A stretch of 64,000 nucleotides of DNA from PALSA-1296 sp038210275 (GTDB lineage Bacteria; Bacteroidota; Ignavibacteria; Palsa-1295), in contig JBBQWV010000003.1 of the NCBI GenBank assembly GCA_038210275.1, positions 124,001 through 188,000 on the forward strand. Reading direction: 5' to 3'. The number at the start of each line of letters is the position of its first letter. Positions within the stretch are counted from its first letter, which is position 1. Both the position numbers and the translations under genes were made by a program. Below the pieces are notes generated by a model that saw only the letters and a program-made list of their open reading frames with translations, did not search any database and was not told where the DNA came from. Positions 35,211-43,683 of this stretch are shown one piece after another.

Positions 35211-36014
35211 ATGAAACATTTTTTTTCCATTGCTATTATTGTTTTCTGTTGCATTCAGGTTCACATTGTATTCGCTCAAGAGCTTGAGACGGAAACAGCG
35301 CGGCTGCCTAAACAAGGTTAGGCGAAATTCGGAACAGCTTTCGAATACCAAACCTCGGCAGTTGGAAAAGAATATGCCGTTCCGCTTGTTCTTGAATATG
35401 GTATCGCTGACCGTCTCGAATTTGTTATCGAACCGGTGCTCTATACGAACATCAATACAATCGGAACTCCACCAGCAACAGGTATTGGAGATTTTGAGGT
35501 AACTCTGACATATTTACTTAGTAAAGAAAGCACCTCCATCCCTGCCATCGCAATCGCAGGTGAAGTGAAGATACCGACTGCAAAGAATACTCTGATCGGC
35601 ACAGGAAAAACCGACTTCGCTCTTTATCTTATCGGTTCAAAAAAAATAGGGGACGTTGATATTCATGCAAATATAAACTATACTATTATCGGGAATCCTC
35701 CGGGAGCAAGCCTAATGAATACGTGGTTTTTCGCAGGAGCTTTTGAGTATAATATGAGTGAGAGATTTCTGCTCTTCGGTGAAGTATATGGCAACACTTC
35801 ATCTATTGCTGGCTCTGAAACAGATACTGCTCCGCCAATCGGTACAACGACTGGCCTGCCTGCAGAAGCTTCGGCTGGCGAAATAGTGGGGTCGTTAGGA
35901 GTTGGTTATTATATTTCATCCGGGTTACTTGGAAGCCTGAGTGTTAGCCATGATGATAATAACGCAACGCTGTTACGTGCTGCACTATCTTATACATTCT
36001 TATTCGCACAATAA
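35211..36014 (+). pseudogene. Outer-membrane transporter-like barrel, interrupted by an amber codon
   Basis: Read from the ATG at 35211 the frame gives a signal peptide (MKHFFSIAIIVFCCIQVHIVFAQ) and LETETARLPKQG, then TAG at 35319-35321. It continues in the same frame with AKFGTAFEYQTSAVG and a complete barrel-like protein to 36014 (about 230 more residues; last strand SYTFLFAQ). A single C-to-T change of a CAG codon would explain the stop. TAG is an ordinary stop elsewhere in the window, so recoding is unlikely. The intact protein resembles the MetA/phenol-pathway-type outer-membrane transporter family. An internal start could make only the barrel without its signal. The next gene begins directly after the stop and is also broken. 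Confidence 0.8.
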
Positions 36015-36880
36015 ATGAGACACCGTATTGGGCTTGTATCCGTTTTGTTTTTTATCATGCTTAACACTACCGGATGTGCCAGCCGAACTGTCACCACGAC
36101 ACAAGAACCGGTTTTGGACTCATCATTAGGCGAAGAGATCATCCTTATTCCGTTGCACCTTTCAGGGGGCGACGTCATGCTTGAAACAACGGTTTTCCAT
36201 CCACGTTCAAAGGGTCCCCATCCACTTGTTATCTTTAATCATGGCGCAAACGGAAAACTTCCGAGTTTTCATCAGCAGCCGAGGGAAAGACCGATAGAAC
36301 TGGTTAAATTTTTTCTTGCGCGAGGTTATTTTGTTGCAGTACCGATGCGGGAAGGATTTGATAAATCGACGGGAAATTGTTTTTTCAGTTGTAATCATGC
36401 AGAGTACGCATTGACATATTCAAGAGACATCCGAGCTGTAGAAGGGTTTTTTATCTCACAAAAAGAAGCAAACGCAGATCAGGTTGTCGTAATCGGGCAA
36501 TCAAATGGCGGAATGGTGGCGCTAGGATATGCCACAGGAAACCCTATAGCCAAAGGGATCATCAATATCTCCGGAGGGATCAATACCGAAAGACCCGGTT
36601 GTGACTGGCAGAGAGGTATGGTAAGTGCTGCAGGAGTTCTGGGCGCACAAACGAAGATTCCTTCGCTATGGATGTACGCGCAAGACGATCTGATATTTCC
36701 TCCTTCAGTATCAAAACCATTTTTTGAATCCTATAAAAAAGCGGTGCAAACGTGATAATGAGTAACTTCCGTAGCGGCAGTCACGGCTTTGTATACAATC
36801 GAGGAAGTTCTGGTATATGGGGACCGGATGTTACCGGCTTTTTGAAAATGATCGGGCTACCTTCTGAAGTTGAAAATTGA
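36015..36880 (+). pseudogene. Alpha/beta-hydrolase lipoprotein with a frameshift near its 3' end
   Basis: The start gives a lipoprotein signal (lipobox TTGC, cysteine at residue 20), then an alpha/beta-hydrolase (dienelactone-hydrolase-like) with FNHGANGKLPSF, the nucleophile elbow GQSNGG and the acid region YAQDDLIFP. The frame stops at 36755 after KKAVQT. One frame over, from 36752, it continues VIMSNFRSGSHGFVYNRG to TGA at 36880 and supplies the missing catalytic histidine (GSHG). Restoring one G in the run at 36743-36744 would read AGANVIMSNFRSGSHG, exactly joining the two parts. This is therefore a one-base deletion. Without correction the protein lacks its catalytic histidine. Confidence 0.82.
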
Positions 36881-36881
36881 T

Positions 36882-36912
36882 AAAAAAAAGCGGACTAAAG
36901 TCCGCCTTAATT
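36882..36912. terminator. Terminator between the broken hydrolase and the fusA-tail copy
   Basis: GCGGACT (36890-36896) and AGTCCGC (36899-36905), flanked by eight A on one side and a T-rich stretch on the other. It closely resembles the hairpin after fusA at 38394-38422, so the fusA tail and terminator appear to have been duplicated together. Confidence 0.7.
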
Positions 36913-36934
36913 TAAGATTTGAAGTTTAAGTTTG

Positions 36935-36979
36935 TTACGCATTCACTGCTTTGCCCTTTTGCAATTCGATGATCTGTTC
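36935..36979 (-). pseudogene. Detached copy of the fusA 3' end
   Basis: On the minus strand this encodes EQIIELQKGKAVNA plus a TAA stop, matching the last 14 residues of the fusA product at 38464-38508 except one M-to-L change. Over 44 nt, 42 are identical. It is followed by a terminator like that of fusA. It lies directly downstream of the serine hydrolase gene, which is thus bracketed by two same-orientation copies of the fusA tail. Confidence 0.85.
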
Positions 36980-36984
36980 TTTTT

Positions 36985-38322
36985 CTACTCCTCTTTCGTG
37001 AACAAAAAACTTTTGCCGCGCTGCTTCATTACCATTTCTTTCTTTTGTGTATTGAACTTGAATTCAGCTTTTGCTGCAGGAAAGCTGAACTCATCTTTTT
37101 CAATAGCATCAAGTTGGAATGCAGGCTGTCCTGTTCCCTGTGCGCTTAAGACTTTACCATCTTGAGTGATAGCAATCTTAATAGGAATCTCTTTTGATGC
37201 ATAGATACCGACATAACCTTTCAATGCTTCACTACTTACTTCAAATGTTTTGAAGGTTGGTATATCATACGCCTCATTAAAAATAATACTGAGTAAGCCG
37301 ATAGTTATAGCATTATGTGGAAAAGCTTCGCCATTGATGCACATGGCAATGCTTATACTATCGTCTGGAAAATATCCGACGATAGAGTGCGTGCCGCGTG
37401 TATCTCCACCATGACCGTAACTGAATCTCTTCTCAAAAGGAATCTTCATAATTCCTGCACCCATCTGGTCGTCAATAAACGTTTTCATCGCCGTCAAACT
37501 TTTATCAGAGATCAATTTCCCGTTAATTAAGGCTTCGTCGAATAGAATAAGATCACTTGTCGTAGCGAGAATATCCCCCACTCCTGCAACGTTCGGGAAA
37601 TAAAAGTCCGGGACTTTCGCCCATGTACTGTTGATAAAAGAATAGGATGTGGCTTCATTTGCTCCAAGTGTGTTCGTTATAGGAGAATATGTATGCGCTA
37701 ATCCGATCTTCGAACAGATTCTCTTCTGTAAGTTCTGATTATACGAAGCGCCGGTTATTTTTTCAATGATCTTCGTTAAGAGCAAATATCCGGTATTGCT
37801 ATAGACAGTTTTTTCATTTGGCAATGAATTGGGTTCACCCTTCACAATCTTATCCAAGAAGGCATTCATCCCAAGAGGCCTTGTTAACCATGTCGGATCA
37901 TCAACATCATTAACAAAATCATAAAGACCGCTTCGGTGATTGAGTAATGTTTGAACCGAGATTTTTTTTGCATTTGGGATCTGTGGGTAATACGTGTCCA
38001 AAGTTGTTTCTAATGAAAGCTTTCCTTCGTCTATCAACTGATAGATCATCGTAGCAGTGTACATCTTCGTGATCGAGCCAATATGGTAGAGTGTATTGTT
38101 AGTTGCTTTTATCTTCTTGTCGCCGTCAATGAAGCTATAACCCATAGAACGCGCATATATTATTTTACCATTTTTCGAGATCGCTACGCTTCCCATCGCT
38201 TTATTATTATCGGAAAGCGTATTTAAAAAGCTATCCAGCTTAGGAGTATCTAAAGTTTGTGAAAAACTCGAAGATGCTGAAATGAAAATAACGCTTAGAA
38301 TGATGAATACTTTTTTCGTCAT
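36985..38322 (-). CDS. Serine hydrolase, beta-lactamase/PBP-like (class C, peptidase S12 type)
   Basis: Exported enzyme of 445 residues with a signal peptide (about 1-21, ending SFSQ). The catalytic SxxK is in HIGSITKMYT near residue 84, the YxN motif is YSNTG, and the third motif is YGHGGDTRG. The C-terminal 80 residues form a small beta-domain (LKGYVGIYASKEIPIKI) found in many stand-alone beta-lactamase-like proteins. Members act as D-Ala peptidases, esterases or amidases, and true antibiotic hydrolysis cannot be inferred. A clear promoter element lies 31 nt upstream. It sits between two copies of the fusA 3' end, suggesting an inserted or rearranged segment. Confidence 0.87.
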   Translation of the reverse strand: MTKKVFIILSVIFISASSSFSQTLDTPKLDSFLNTLSDNNKAMGSVAISKNGKIIYARSMGYSFIDGDKKIKATNNTLYHIGSITKMYTATMIYQLIDEGKLSLETTLDTYYPQIPNAKKISVQTLLNHRSGLYDFVNDVDDPTWLTRPLGMNAFLDKIVKGEPNSLPNEKTVYSNTGYLLLTKIIEKITGASYNQNLQKRICSKIGLAHTYSPITNTLGANEATSYSFINSTWAKVPDFYFPNVAGVGDILATTSDLILFDEALINGKLISDKSLTAMKTFIDDQMGAGIMKIPFEKRFSYGHGGDTRGTHSIVGYFPDDSISIAMCINGEAFPHNAITIGLLSIIFNEAYDIPTFKTFEVSSEALKGYVGIYASKEIPIKIAITQDGKVLSAQGTGQPAFQLDAIEKDEFSFPAAKAEFKFNTQKKEMVMKQRGKSFLFTKEE

Positions 38323-38353
38323 TGAGATTATAAAGTTGTTGATTTTAACTTTA

Positions 38354-38361
38354 CAAATATA
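38354..38361 (-). promoter_or_regulatory. -7 promoter element of the serine hydrolase gene
   Basis: CAAATATA on the plus strand reads TATATTTG on the minus strand, a perfect TAnnTTTG, 31 nt before the ATG at 38322. The gene therefore has its own promoter and does not depend on fusA transcription. Confidence 0.6.
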
Positions 38362-38393
38362 CGAAAGGAATTAGTTCTGAAGTCTGGTACTAC

Positions 38394-38422
38394 AAAAAAA
38401 AAGACGGACTAAAAGTCCGCCT
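38394..38422. terminator. Terminator after fusA
   Basis: GGACT and AGTCC with flanking pairs around AAA, preceded by ten A on the plus strand (T-run for minus-strand transcription). A second inverted repeat, GGTCGAG (38436-38442) with CTCGACC (38450-38456), lies between it and the fusA stop. Confidence 0.65.
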
Positions 38423-38463
38423 TCTTAATACCTTCGGTCGAGTCAATGGCTCGACCCTACGAT

Positions 38464-40560
38464 TTACGCATTCACTGCTTTGCCCTTTTGCATTTCGATG
38501 ATCTGCTCCTGAACTGATCTTGGAGCGTCTTCGTAACGCGAAAATTGCATAGAATAAATTGCGCGTCCCTGCGTCATTGAGCGAAGCGTTGTTGCGTAGC
38601 CGAACATATCAGATAGCGGTACACTTGCTTTGATGATCTGCGCATCGTTACGCGAAATCATGCCTTCTATCTTACCTCTACGTGAGGAAAGATCGCCCAT
38701 GACATCACCCATGTAATCTTCAGGCGTGATGACTTCGACATCCATGATCGGCTCAAGCAGAACAGGCGTTGCTTTGCGACACGCTTCCTTGAATGCCATC
38801 GAACCGGCGATCTTAAACGCCATTTCGTTCGAATCAACTTCATGGTAGCTTCCGTCAAATAAGCGAACCTTGATGTCTTCAACAGGATAGCCTGCAAGCA
38901 CACCGCTCTTCATCGCTTCCTGAATACCTGCACTCACCGGCTGGATATATTCCTTCGGAACAGTACCGCCAACAATGTCATTGATGAATTCATAACCCTT
39001 GCCCGGCTCGTTCGGCTCGACATCGATCCAGACGTGACCAAACTGACCACGACCGCCCGACTGACGAACGAACTTGCCTTCCTGAGTAACTTTTTTCTTG
39101 ATCGACTCTTTGTAAGCAACCTGAGGCTTACCGACGTTTGCTTCGATCTTGAACTCACGTCTCATACGATCAACGAGAATTTCAAGATGCAACTCGCCCA
39201 TTCCTGAAAGAATCGTCTGCCCTGTTTCCTCATCCGTCTTGACGCGGAAAGTCGGATCTTCATCGGATAATTTCTGTAATGCTTCGCCCATCTTTTCCGA
39301 ATCAGCTTTCGTCTTCGGCTCAACAGCTAAAGAGATAACCGGCTCAGGGAAGATCATGCGCTCAAGGATGATCGGATCGTCCTCATCGCAAAGCGTATCG
39401 CCTGTGCGAGTTGCCTTCAAACCTACGGCTGCGCAAATATCACCTGTGAATGCCTGCTCGACATCTTCACGATGGTTTGCATGCATACGCAAGATGCGTC
39501 CGATGCGCTCCTTTTTATTCGAAACGGTATTAAGTACATACGAACCTGCATTCAATGTACCTGAATAAACACGGAAGAATGTAAGCTTGCCGACGAATGG
39601 ATCGGACATGATCTTGAAAGCGATAGCTGCAAAGTGTTCATCATCTTTCGGCTCACGCTTAATGTGATCGGTAAGATTAATATGATGTCCTTCGACAGCA
39701 CCAACATCAACAGGGGACGGCAAGAAATCAATAACTGCATCAAGCAACTGCTGAACACCCTTGTTCTTAAATGCTGATCCGCAAAGAACCGGAATGATAA
39801 GACTCTTGATAGTTGCCTCACGAAGTACCTTGCGAATTTCTTCGGCTGTGATCTCTTCGCCTTCGAGATATTTCACCAAAAGGGTGTCATCAACTTCAGC
39901 AACGGCTTCGAATAATTTCGTGCGCCATTCCTTCGTCATTTCTTTCAAGCCTTCAGGGATCTCCTCAATATCAAAGTTCTTTCCGAGCGCTTGCGCGTCG
40001 TTATAGATCATCGCCTTGTTCTCGACTAAGTCGATAACGCCGGTATAGATATCACCCTGCCCGATCGGAAGATTGATTGGAATAGGATTCGCACCGAGAC
40101 GCTCTTTGATCATCTTGATAACGTTAAAGAAATCCGCGCCTGTGCGGTCCATCTTATTAACGAAAGCGATACGAGGGACTTCGTACTTATTTGCCTGACG
40201 CCAAACAGTTTCAGACTGTGGCTCTACTCCGCCAACTGCGCAGAAAAGCGCAACAGCTCCGTCGAGCACGCGAAGCGAACGCTCCACCTCAACAGTAAAA
40301 TCAACGTGACCGGGAGTATCAATGATCTGGATCTGATTCTCGCGCCATTCGCAGGTTGTCGCAGCAGAGGTGATCGTAATGCCACGCTCTTTTTCCTGCT
40401 CCATCCAATCCATCGTTGCGCCGCCTTCATGGACTTCGCCCATGCGGTGAACGACACCGGTGTAAAACAGGATGCGCTCTGTCGTCGTCGTTTTACCGGC
40501 GTCGATGTGAGCCATAATGCCAATGTTGCGCGTTTTATCTAACGGGAATTTGCGTGCCAT
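38464..40560 (-). CDS. fusA: Translation elongation factor G
   Basis: GTPase that drives ribosome translocation, 698 residues, the normal length. The G-domain has AHIDAGKTTTTERIL at about 17-31, DTPGHVDFTVEVERSL and NKMDRTGADF. Domains II-V follow, including RGQFGHVWIDVEP and a C-terminal RYEDAPRSVQEQIIEMQK. It is not next to rpsL, rpsG or tuf, unlike the classical str operon, so it may be a relocated or additional copy. A hairpin with a U-tract lies in its leader. Its last 15 codons (stop included) are duplicated 1.5 kb downstream. Confidence 0.97.
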   Translation of the reverse strand: MARKFPLDKTRNIGIMAHIDAGKTTTTERILFYTGVVHRMGEVHEGGATMDWMEQEKERGITITSAATTCEWRENQIQIIDTPGHVDFTVEVERSLRVLDGAVALFCAVGGVEPQSETVWRQANKYEVPRIAFVNKMDRTGADFFNVIKMIKERLGANPIPINLPIGQGDIYTGVIDLVENKAMIYNDAQALGKNFDIEEIPEGLKEMTKEWRTKLFEAVAEVDDTLLVKYLEGEEITAEEIRKVLREATIKSLIIPVLCGSAFKNKGVQQLLDAVIDFLPSPVDVGAVEGHHINLTDHIKREPKDDEHFAAIAFKIMSDPFVGKLTFFRVYSGTLNAGSYVLNTVSNKKERIGRILRMHANHREDVEQAFTGDICAAVGLKATRTGDTLCDEDDPIILERMIFPEPVISLAVEPKTKADSEKMGEALQKLSDEDPTFRVKTDEETGQTILSGMGELHLEILVDRMRREFKIEANVGKPQVAYKESIKKKVTQEGKFVRQSGGRGQFGHVWIDVEPNEPGKGYEFINDIVGGTVPKEYIQPVSAGIQEAMKSGVLAGYPVEDIKVRLFDGSYHEVDSNEMAFKIAGSMAFKEACRKATPVLLEPIMDVEVITPEDYMGDVMGDLSSRRGKIEGMISRNDAQIIKASVPLSDMFGYATTLRSMTQGRAIYSMQFSRYEDAPRSVQEQIIEMQKGKAVNA

Positions 40561-40616
40561 ACGATGTCTTTACTTAAAAATGCCTTAAATTTGTATGAAT
40601 AACTTCTCTTATTTAT

Positions 40617-40641
40617 AGAAAAACGCCATAGTCGGCGCTTT
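40617..40641 (-). terminator. Hairpin with U-tract in the fusA leader
   Basis: On the minus strand AAAAGCGCC and GGCGTTTT pair around GACTAT (one G-U), followed by TTCTAT. It lies about 57 nt upstream of the fusA start with no upstream gene on that strand, so it may be an attenuator or a 5' stabilising hairpin. Confidence 0.4.
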
Positions 40642-40694
40642 TCCGAAGCTTTGTTTTATAGCCTATTGCAAACGATTAAGGGCATTTTTTAGTT

Positions 40695-40702
40695 CAAATT
40701 TA
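40695..40702 (-). promoter_or_regulatory. -7 promoter element for fusA
   Basis: CAAATTTA on the plus strand reads TAAATTTG on the minus strand, fitting TAnnTTTG. It would give a leader of about 130 nt containing the hairpin at 40617-40641. Confidence 0.4.
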
Positions 40703-40733
40703 GTGCAAATTGAAGCAACATTCGAACACTTAT

Positions 40734-40772
40734 GTCATTGCGAGGAGGGCGTTAGCCCGACGAAGCAATGAC
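40734..40772. repeat. Interspersed inverted repeat, short copy 3 (GTCATTGCGAG family)
   Basis: GTCATTGCGAG (40734-40744) to GAAGCAATGAC (40762-40772) with an inner GGGCGTTAGCCC hairpin; a compact version of copy 1, between fusA and the YetF gene. Confidence 0.75.
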
Positions 40773-40808
40773 AATGCTGTCACATTTCATAAAAACATAT
40801 AATAATTT

Positions 40809-41345
40809 ATGCTTGGAGATTACCATCAATTCCCCGAAATCATCCTACGTTCTGTCGTAGTCTATCTTGTCATCCTTCTCGGCTTCCGAGCAGCGGGCAA
40901 GCGGCATATATCTCAGCTTTCACTTGTGGATTTTGCACTGATCATGCTCATTTCAAACGCAGTCCAAAATGCGATGGTGGGCACGGACTCATCGCTTCTG
41001 GGTGGCATTATTGCAGCCGCTGCGCTGATGGCAACGAATATTATTCTGTCAAAATTTATTTTTAAAAGCAAATCATCTCGCGAGTTTTTCGTCGGCGAAC
41101 CGAAGCTTTTAGTTCGGAACAGCCAGTTGATACAATCTGCGATGGAACAAGAAGAATTATCCGAAGAAGATATTACCGAAGCAATCCGTGAACATGGCTT
41201 TGAGTCATTGAAGGAAGTGCGAACAGCAATTTTGGAATTAGATGGCTCGATCTCCGTCATCCCCTATCCTCAAAAGGGCGAACATATTGAACACCATTTG
41301 GCACCGGTCATCCGAAAGAAAAGGGGCAGGAGAAGAATGCTGTGA
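40809..41345 (+). CDS. YetF/DUF421 family membrane protein
   Basis: A 178-residue protein with three N-terminal transmembrane segments (about 12-30, 40-55 and 62-82) and the DUF421 signature GFRAAGKRHISQLSLVDFALIMLISNAVQNAMVG. A soluble C-terminal domain follows with FVGEPKLLVRNSQLI and EEDITEAIREHGFESLKEVRTAILELDGSISVI. The family is common in bacteria and has no settled role. A basic tail (KKRGRRRML) ends the protein. The ABC-F gene follows on the same strand after about 90 bp. Confidence 0.88.
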   Translation: MLGDYHQFPEIILRSVVVYLVILLGFRAAGKRHISQLSLVDFALIMLISNAVQNAMVGTDSSLLGGIIAAAALMATNIILSKFIFKSKSSREFFVGEPKLLVRNSQLIQSAMEQEELSEEDITEAIREHGFESLKEVRTAILELDGSISVIPYPQKGEHIEHHLAPVIRKKRGRRRML

Positions 41346-41433
41346 TTTTTTCCCATTAACCGAACCCATTTAAATTTTCCTGTAGCTATTCCTTGCAGTT
41401 ACGTGTTAGGGGCTTTCTAATTTTAGGAAAATT

Positions 41434-43449
41434 TTGATAGCTTTAGAACATCTTTCAGTACAATTCGGGGGAAAGTATTGCTTCCGTGATGCCACTTTCA
41501 CGATCCGTATCGGTGACCGTGTCGGTTTGGTAGGACCTAATGGCGCAGGTAAATCGACGATGATGAAGATCATTGCCGGCTTTCAGGTACCCGAAGATGG
41601 CGAAGTGCAGATGCCGAGAGATTATAAACTCGGCTACCTTCCACAAGAGCCAACGTTAGAAGAAGGCGCACTTGATCGCAGTATTTTGGCTGAAGCCTTA
41701 CGATCGAAAGAAGATCTCAATGCCTATACGGAAGAGCTTGAAGAAATTCAAGAGGGATTAAGCTCCCCTACTGCTAATCATGAATCCGAAGACTATCATA
41801 AATTGCTCGATAGATTCGGTGAGCTTCAGCATAAATTCGAGGATGCAGGTGGATTTACTATTGAAGCAGAGGCATCGCGAGTTTTAGCGGGTCTTGGATT
41901 TACAGAAAAAGATTTTATCCGTCCGCTCAAAGAATTCTCCGGTGGCTGGCAGATGCGCGTCTTGCTTGCAAAACTTCTTATCAAGCGTCCCGACGCACTT
42001 CTTCTCGATGAACCAACGAACCATCTTGATCTTGAAAGCATGATGTGGCTGGAAGATTTTCTTATCAGCTACGAAGGTTCGCTCCTGCTTATCTCGCATG
42101 ATAGAAAATTCTTGAATGATGTGACAGGCAGAACTGCCGAGATCACACCCGGTGCAAAAGTTGAAGTCTTCCCTGGTAACTATGATTACTTTGAAACGGC
42201 AAAAGCCGAACGCGAAGCGCTTTTGGAAGCCCAGTCTGCAACCCTCGCCAACCGCAGGAAAGAATTAGAAAGCTTCGTTGACAGATTCCGTTACAAAGCT
42301 TCGAAAGCAAAACAGGCGCAGTCGCGTATTAAGATGCTTGCTCGTATGGAGCGAGTCGAACTAGCTTCGAAATCACCGAGCGTTCACTTCGCCTTCCCTG
42401 CCGCTCCGCCATCAGGTCGTACAGTATTTGAGATCGAAGGCGCTGCGAAAAGCTACGATGGAGTTGTTGATATTTTTTCACATTGTGATCTTCGCATCGA
42501 ACGTGGTGAGCGCATTGCTTTCCTCGGAAAGAATGGCGAAGGTAAAACAACACTCGGAAAAATTCTTGCAGGAGTAGAAAATTTCACCAAAGGCAAGATG
42601 CATCCGACACATAACGTGACAATCGGATACTACGCTCAGCATCAGGCAGATAGTCTTGATCCTAAATTAACTGTTCTTGAGACTGTCGATACTCTTGCCC
42701 GTGCGATGTTTTTTAATTCAGGCGAGAAAATTAATTACAGCGAAGGACAGCTTCGCACATTGCTTGGTGCTTTCCTCTTCAGAGGCGATGATGTATTTAA
42801 GCAAGTACGAGTGCTATCCGGTGGAGAAAAATCTCGCCTTGCCCTAGCAAAGATGCTCCTTGAGCCTTGCAATACGCTCATCCTCGATGAACCGACGAAC
42901 CATCTTGATATGCGTTCGAAAGAAGTATTGAAACAGGCTCTTATGGCATTCGAAGGAACAGTTATCGTCATAAGCCATGACAGAGATTTCCTTGAAGATT
43001 TAGTCGAGCGAATCATTACCTTCGGAAGCGGAGTTGTCAAAGATTATAAAGGCACACTGGAAGATTATCTCGAAGCCCTTCACGAATCCGAACTTGCGCG
43101 TATAAAAGGCAAGCAAGTGTTCAAAGAAAAAGTGGTGCTTTCAAAAGCGGAAAAGAAGGAACAGTACGATCAGAATTCCAAAGACCGCAAACGTCAGGAA
43201 GCTGAATCCCGTAATGAAAAATCTCATAAATCGAAGCCAATAAAAAACAAACTAAAGAAGATCGAAGATGAAATGGCTTTAGTTGAAAAGAAAAAAGAAG
43301 TCATCGAACACGCCATGTTCGAACCGGATTATTATAAAGATGCTACGAGAGTAGCTGCCGATGCTAAGCACTTATCCGAGTTCAAGAAAAAACTGGAAGA
43401 ACTTTATCATAACTGGTCGAAAGTGAGCGAGGAATTGGAGAAGGTTTAA
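41434..43449 (+). CDS. ABC-F family ATPase
   Basis: Cytoplasmic, two-module ATP-binding protein of 671 residues without membrane segments. The first Walker A is GPNGAGKSTMM at 34-44 and its signature is FSGGWQMRVLLAKLL; the second is GKNGEGKTTLG with LSGGEKSRLALAKML. Both have DEPTNHLD. The linker between modules (about 245-320) is basic and coiled (RYKASKAKQAQSRIKMLARM), and a C-terminal coiled coil (about 560-671) ends it. This is the layout of ribosome-acting ABC-F proteins (Uup/YdiF type). The start is TTG at 41434. The exact subfamily, whether housekeeping or antibiotic-target protection, cannot be decided. Confidence 0.9.
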   Translation: MIALEHLSVQFGGKYCFRDATFTIRIGDRVGLVGPNGAGKSTMMKIIAGFQVPEDGEVQMPRDYKLGYLPQEPTLEEGALDRSILAEALRSKEDLNAYTEELEEIQEGLSSPTANHESEDYHKLLDRFGELQHKFEDAGGFTIEAEASRVLAGLGFTEKDFIRPLKEFSGGWQMRVLLAKLLIKRPDALLLDEPTNHLDLESMMWLEDFLISYEGSLLLISHDRKFLNDVTGRTAEITPGAKVEVFPGNYDYFETAKAEREALLEAQSATLANRRKELESFVDRFRYKASKAKQAQSRIKMLARMERVELASKSPSVHFAFPAAPPSGRTVFEIEGAAKSYDGVVDIFSHCDLRIERGERIAFLGKNGEGKTTLGKILAGVENFTKGKMHPTHNVTIGYYAQHQADSLDPKLTVLETVDTLARAMFFNSGEKINYSEGQLRTLLGAFLFRGDDVFKQVRVLSGGEKSRLALAKMLLEPCNTLILDEPTNHLDMRSKEVLKQALMAFEGTVIVISHDRDFLEDLVERIITFGSGVVKDYKGTLEDYLEALHESELARIKGKQVFKEKVVLSKAEKKEQYDQNSKDRKRQEAESRNEKSHKSKPIKNKLKKIEDEMALVEKKKEVIEHAMFEPDYYKDATRVAADAKHLSEFKKKLEELYHNWSKVSEELEKV

Positions 43450-43458
43450 AATAGAATT

Positions 43459-43561
43459 GTCATTCTGAGCAAAGCGAAGAATCCCGCAATCGATAGCAGA
43501 CTCTCAACGTCTGCAATTGATTACGGGATTCTTCGTTCCGCTTCGCTCCACTAAGAATGAC
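43459..43561. repeat. Interspersed inverted repeat, variant copy 4 (GTCATTCTGAG type)
   Basis: The outer arms GTCATTCT (43459-43466) and AGAATGAC (43554-43561) enclose GCGAAGAATCCCG paired with CGGGATTCTTCG, and an inner loop carrying GCAATCGATA/TGCAATTGATT. It is related in plan to copies 1-3 but has a different core. Confidence 0.8.
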
Positions 43562-43581
43562 ATACTAACAGTCTATATCAA

Positions 43582-43614
43582 AAGAGGGACGGTTATCTAA
43601 CCATCCCTCTTAAA
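43582..43614. terminator. Bidirectional terminator between abcF and the S41 protease gene
   Basis: AAGAGGGACGGTTA and TAACCATCCCTCTT form a 14-position stem with one mismatch; A- and T-rich flanks on both sides serve the two convergent genes. Confidence 0.8.
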
Positions 43615-43628
43615 AATCCTGAGAATCT

Positions 43629-43680
43629 TTTTAAATCCAGCTAATCCTGGTTCAGAAATCCTCCTAACCCCGGTTCACAA
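43629..43680. repeat. Short tandem degenerate AATCC...GGTTCA repeat
   Basis: Two imperfect 23-nt units, AATCCAGCTAATCCTGGTTCA and AATCCTCCTAACCCCGGTTCA, follow one another after a related AATCCTGAGAATC. They lie between the terminator and the protease stop. No function is evident. Confidence 0.55.
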
Positions 43681-43683
43681 ACC

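Noticed and set aside
35436..36014. Separate intact 192-residue gene starting at the internal ATG
   Set aside because: The upstream in-frame sequence encodes a signal peptide and conserved N-terminal strands, so this is the 3' part of the amber-interrupted gene rather than a gene of its own.
36932..37165. Plus-strand open frame of 77 codons
   Set aside because: It is antisense to the serine hydrolase C-terminus and the fusA-tail copy.
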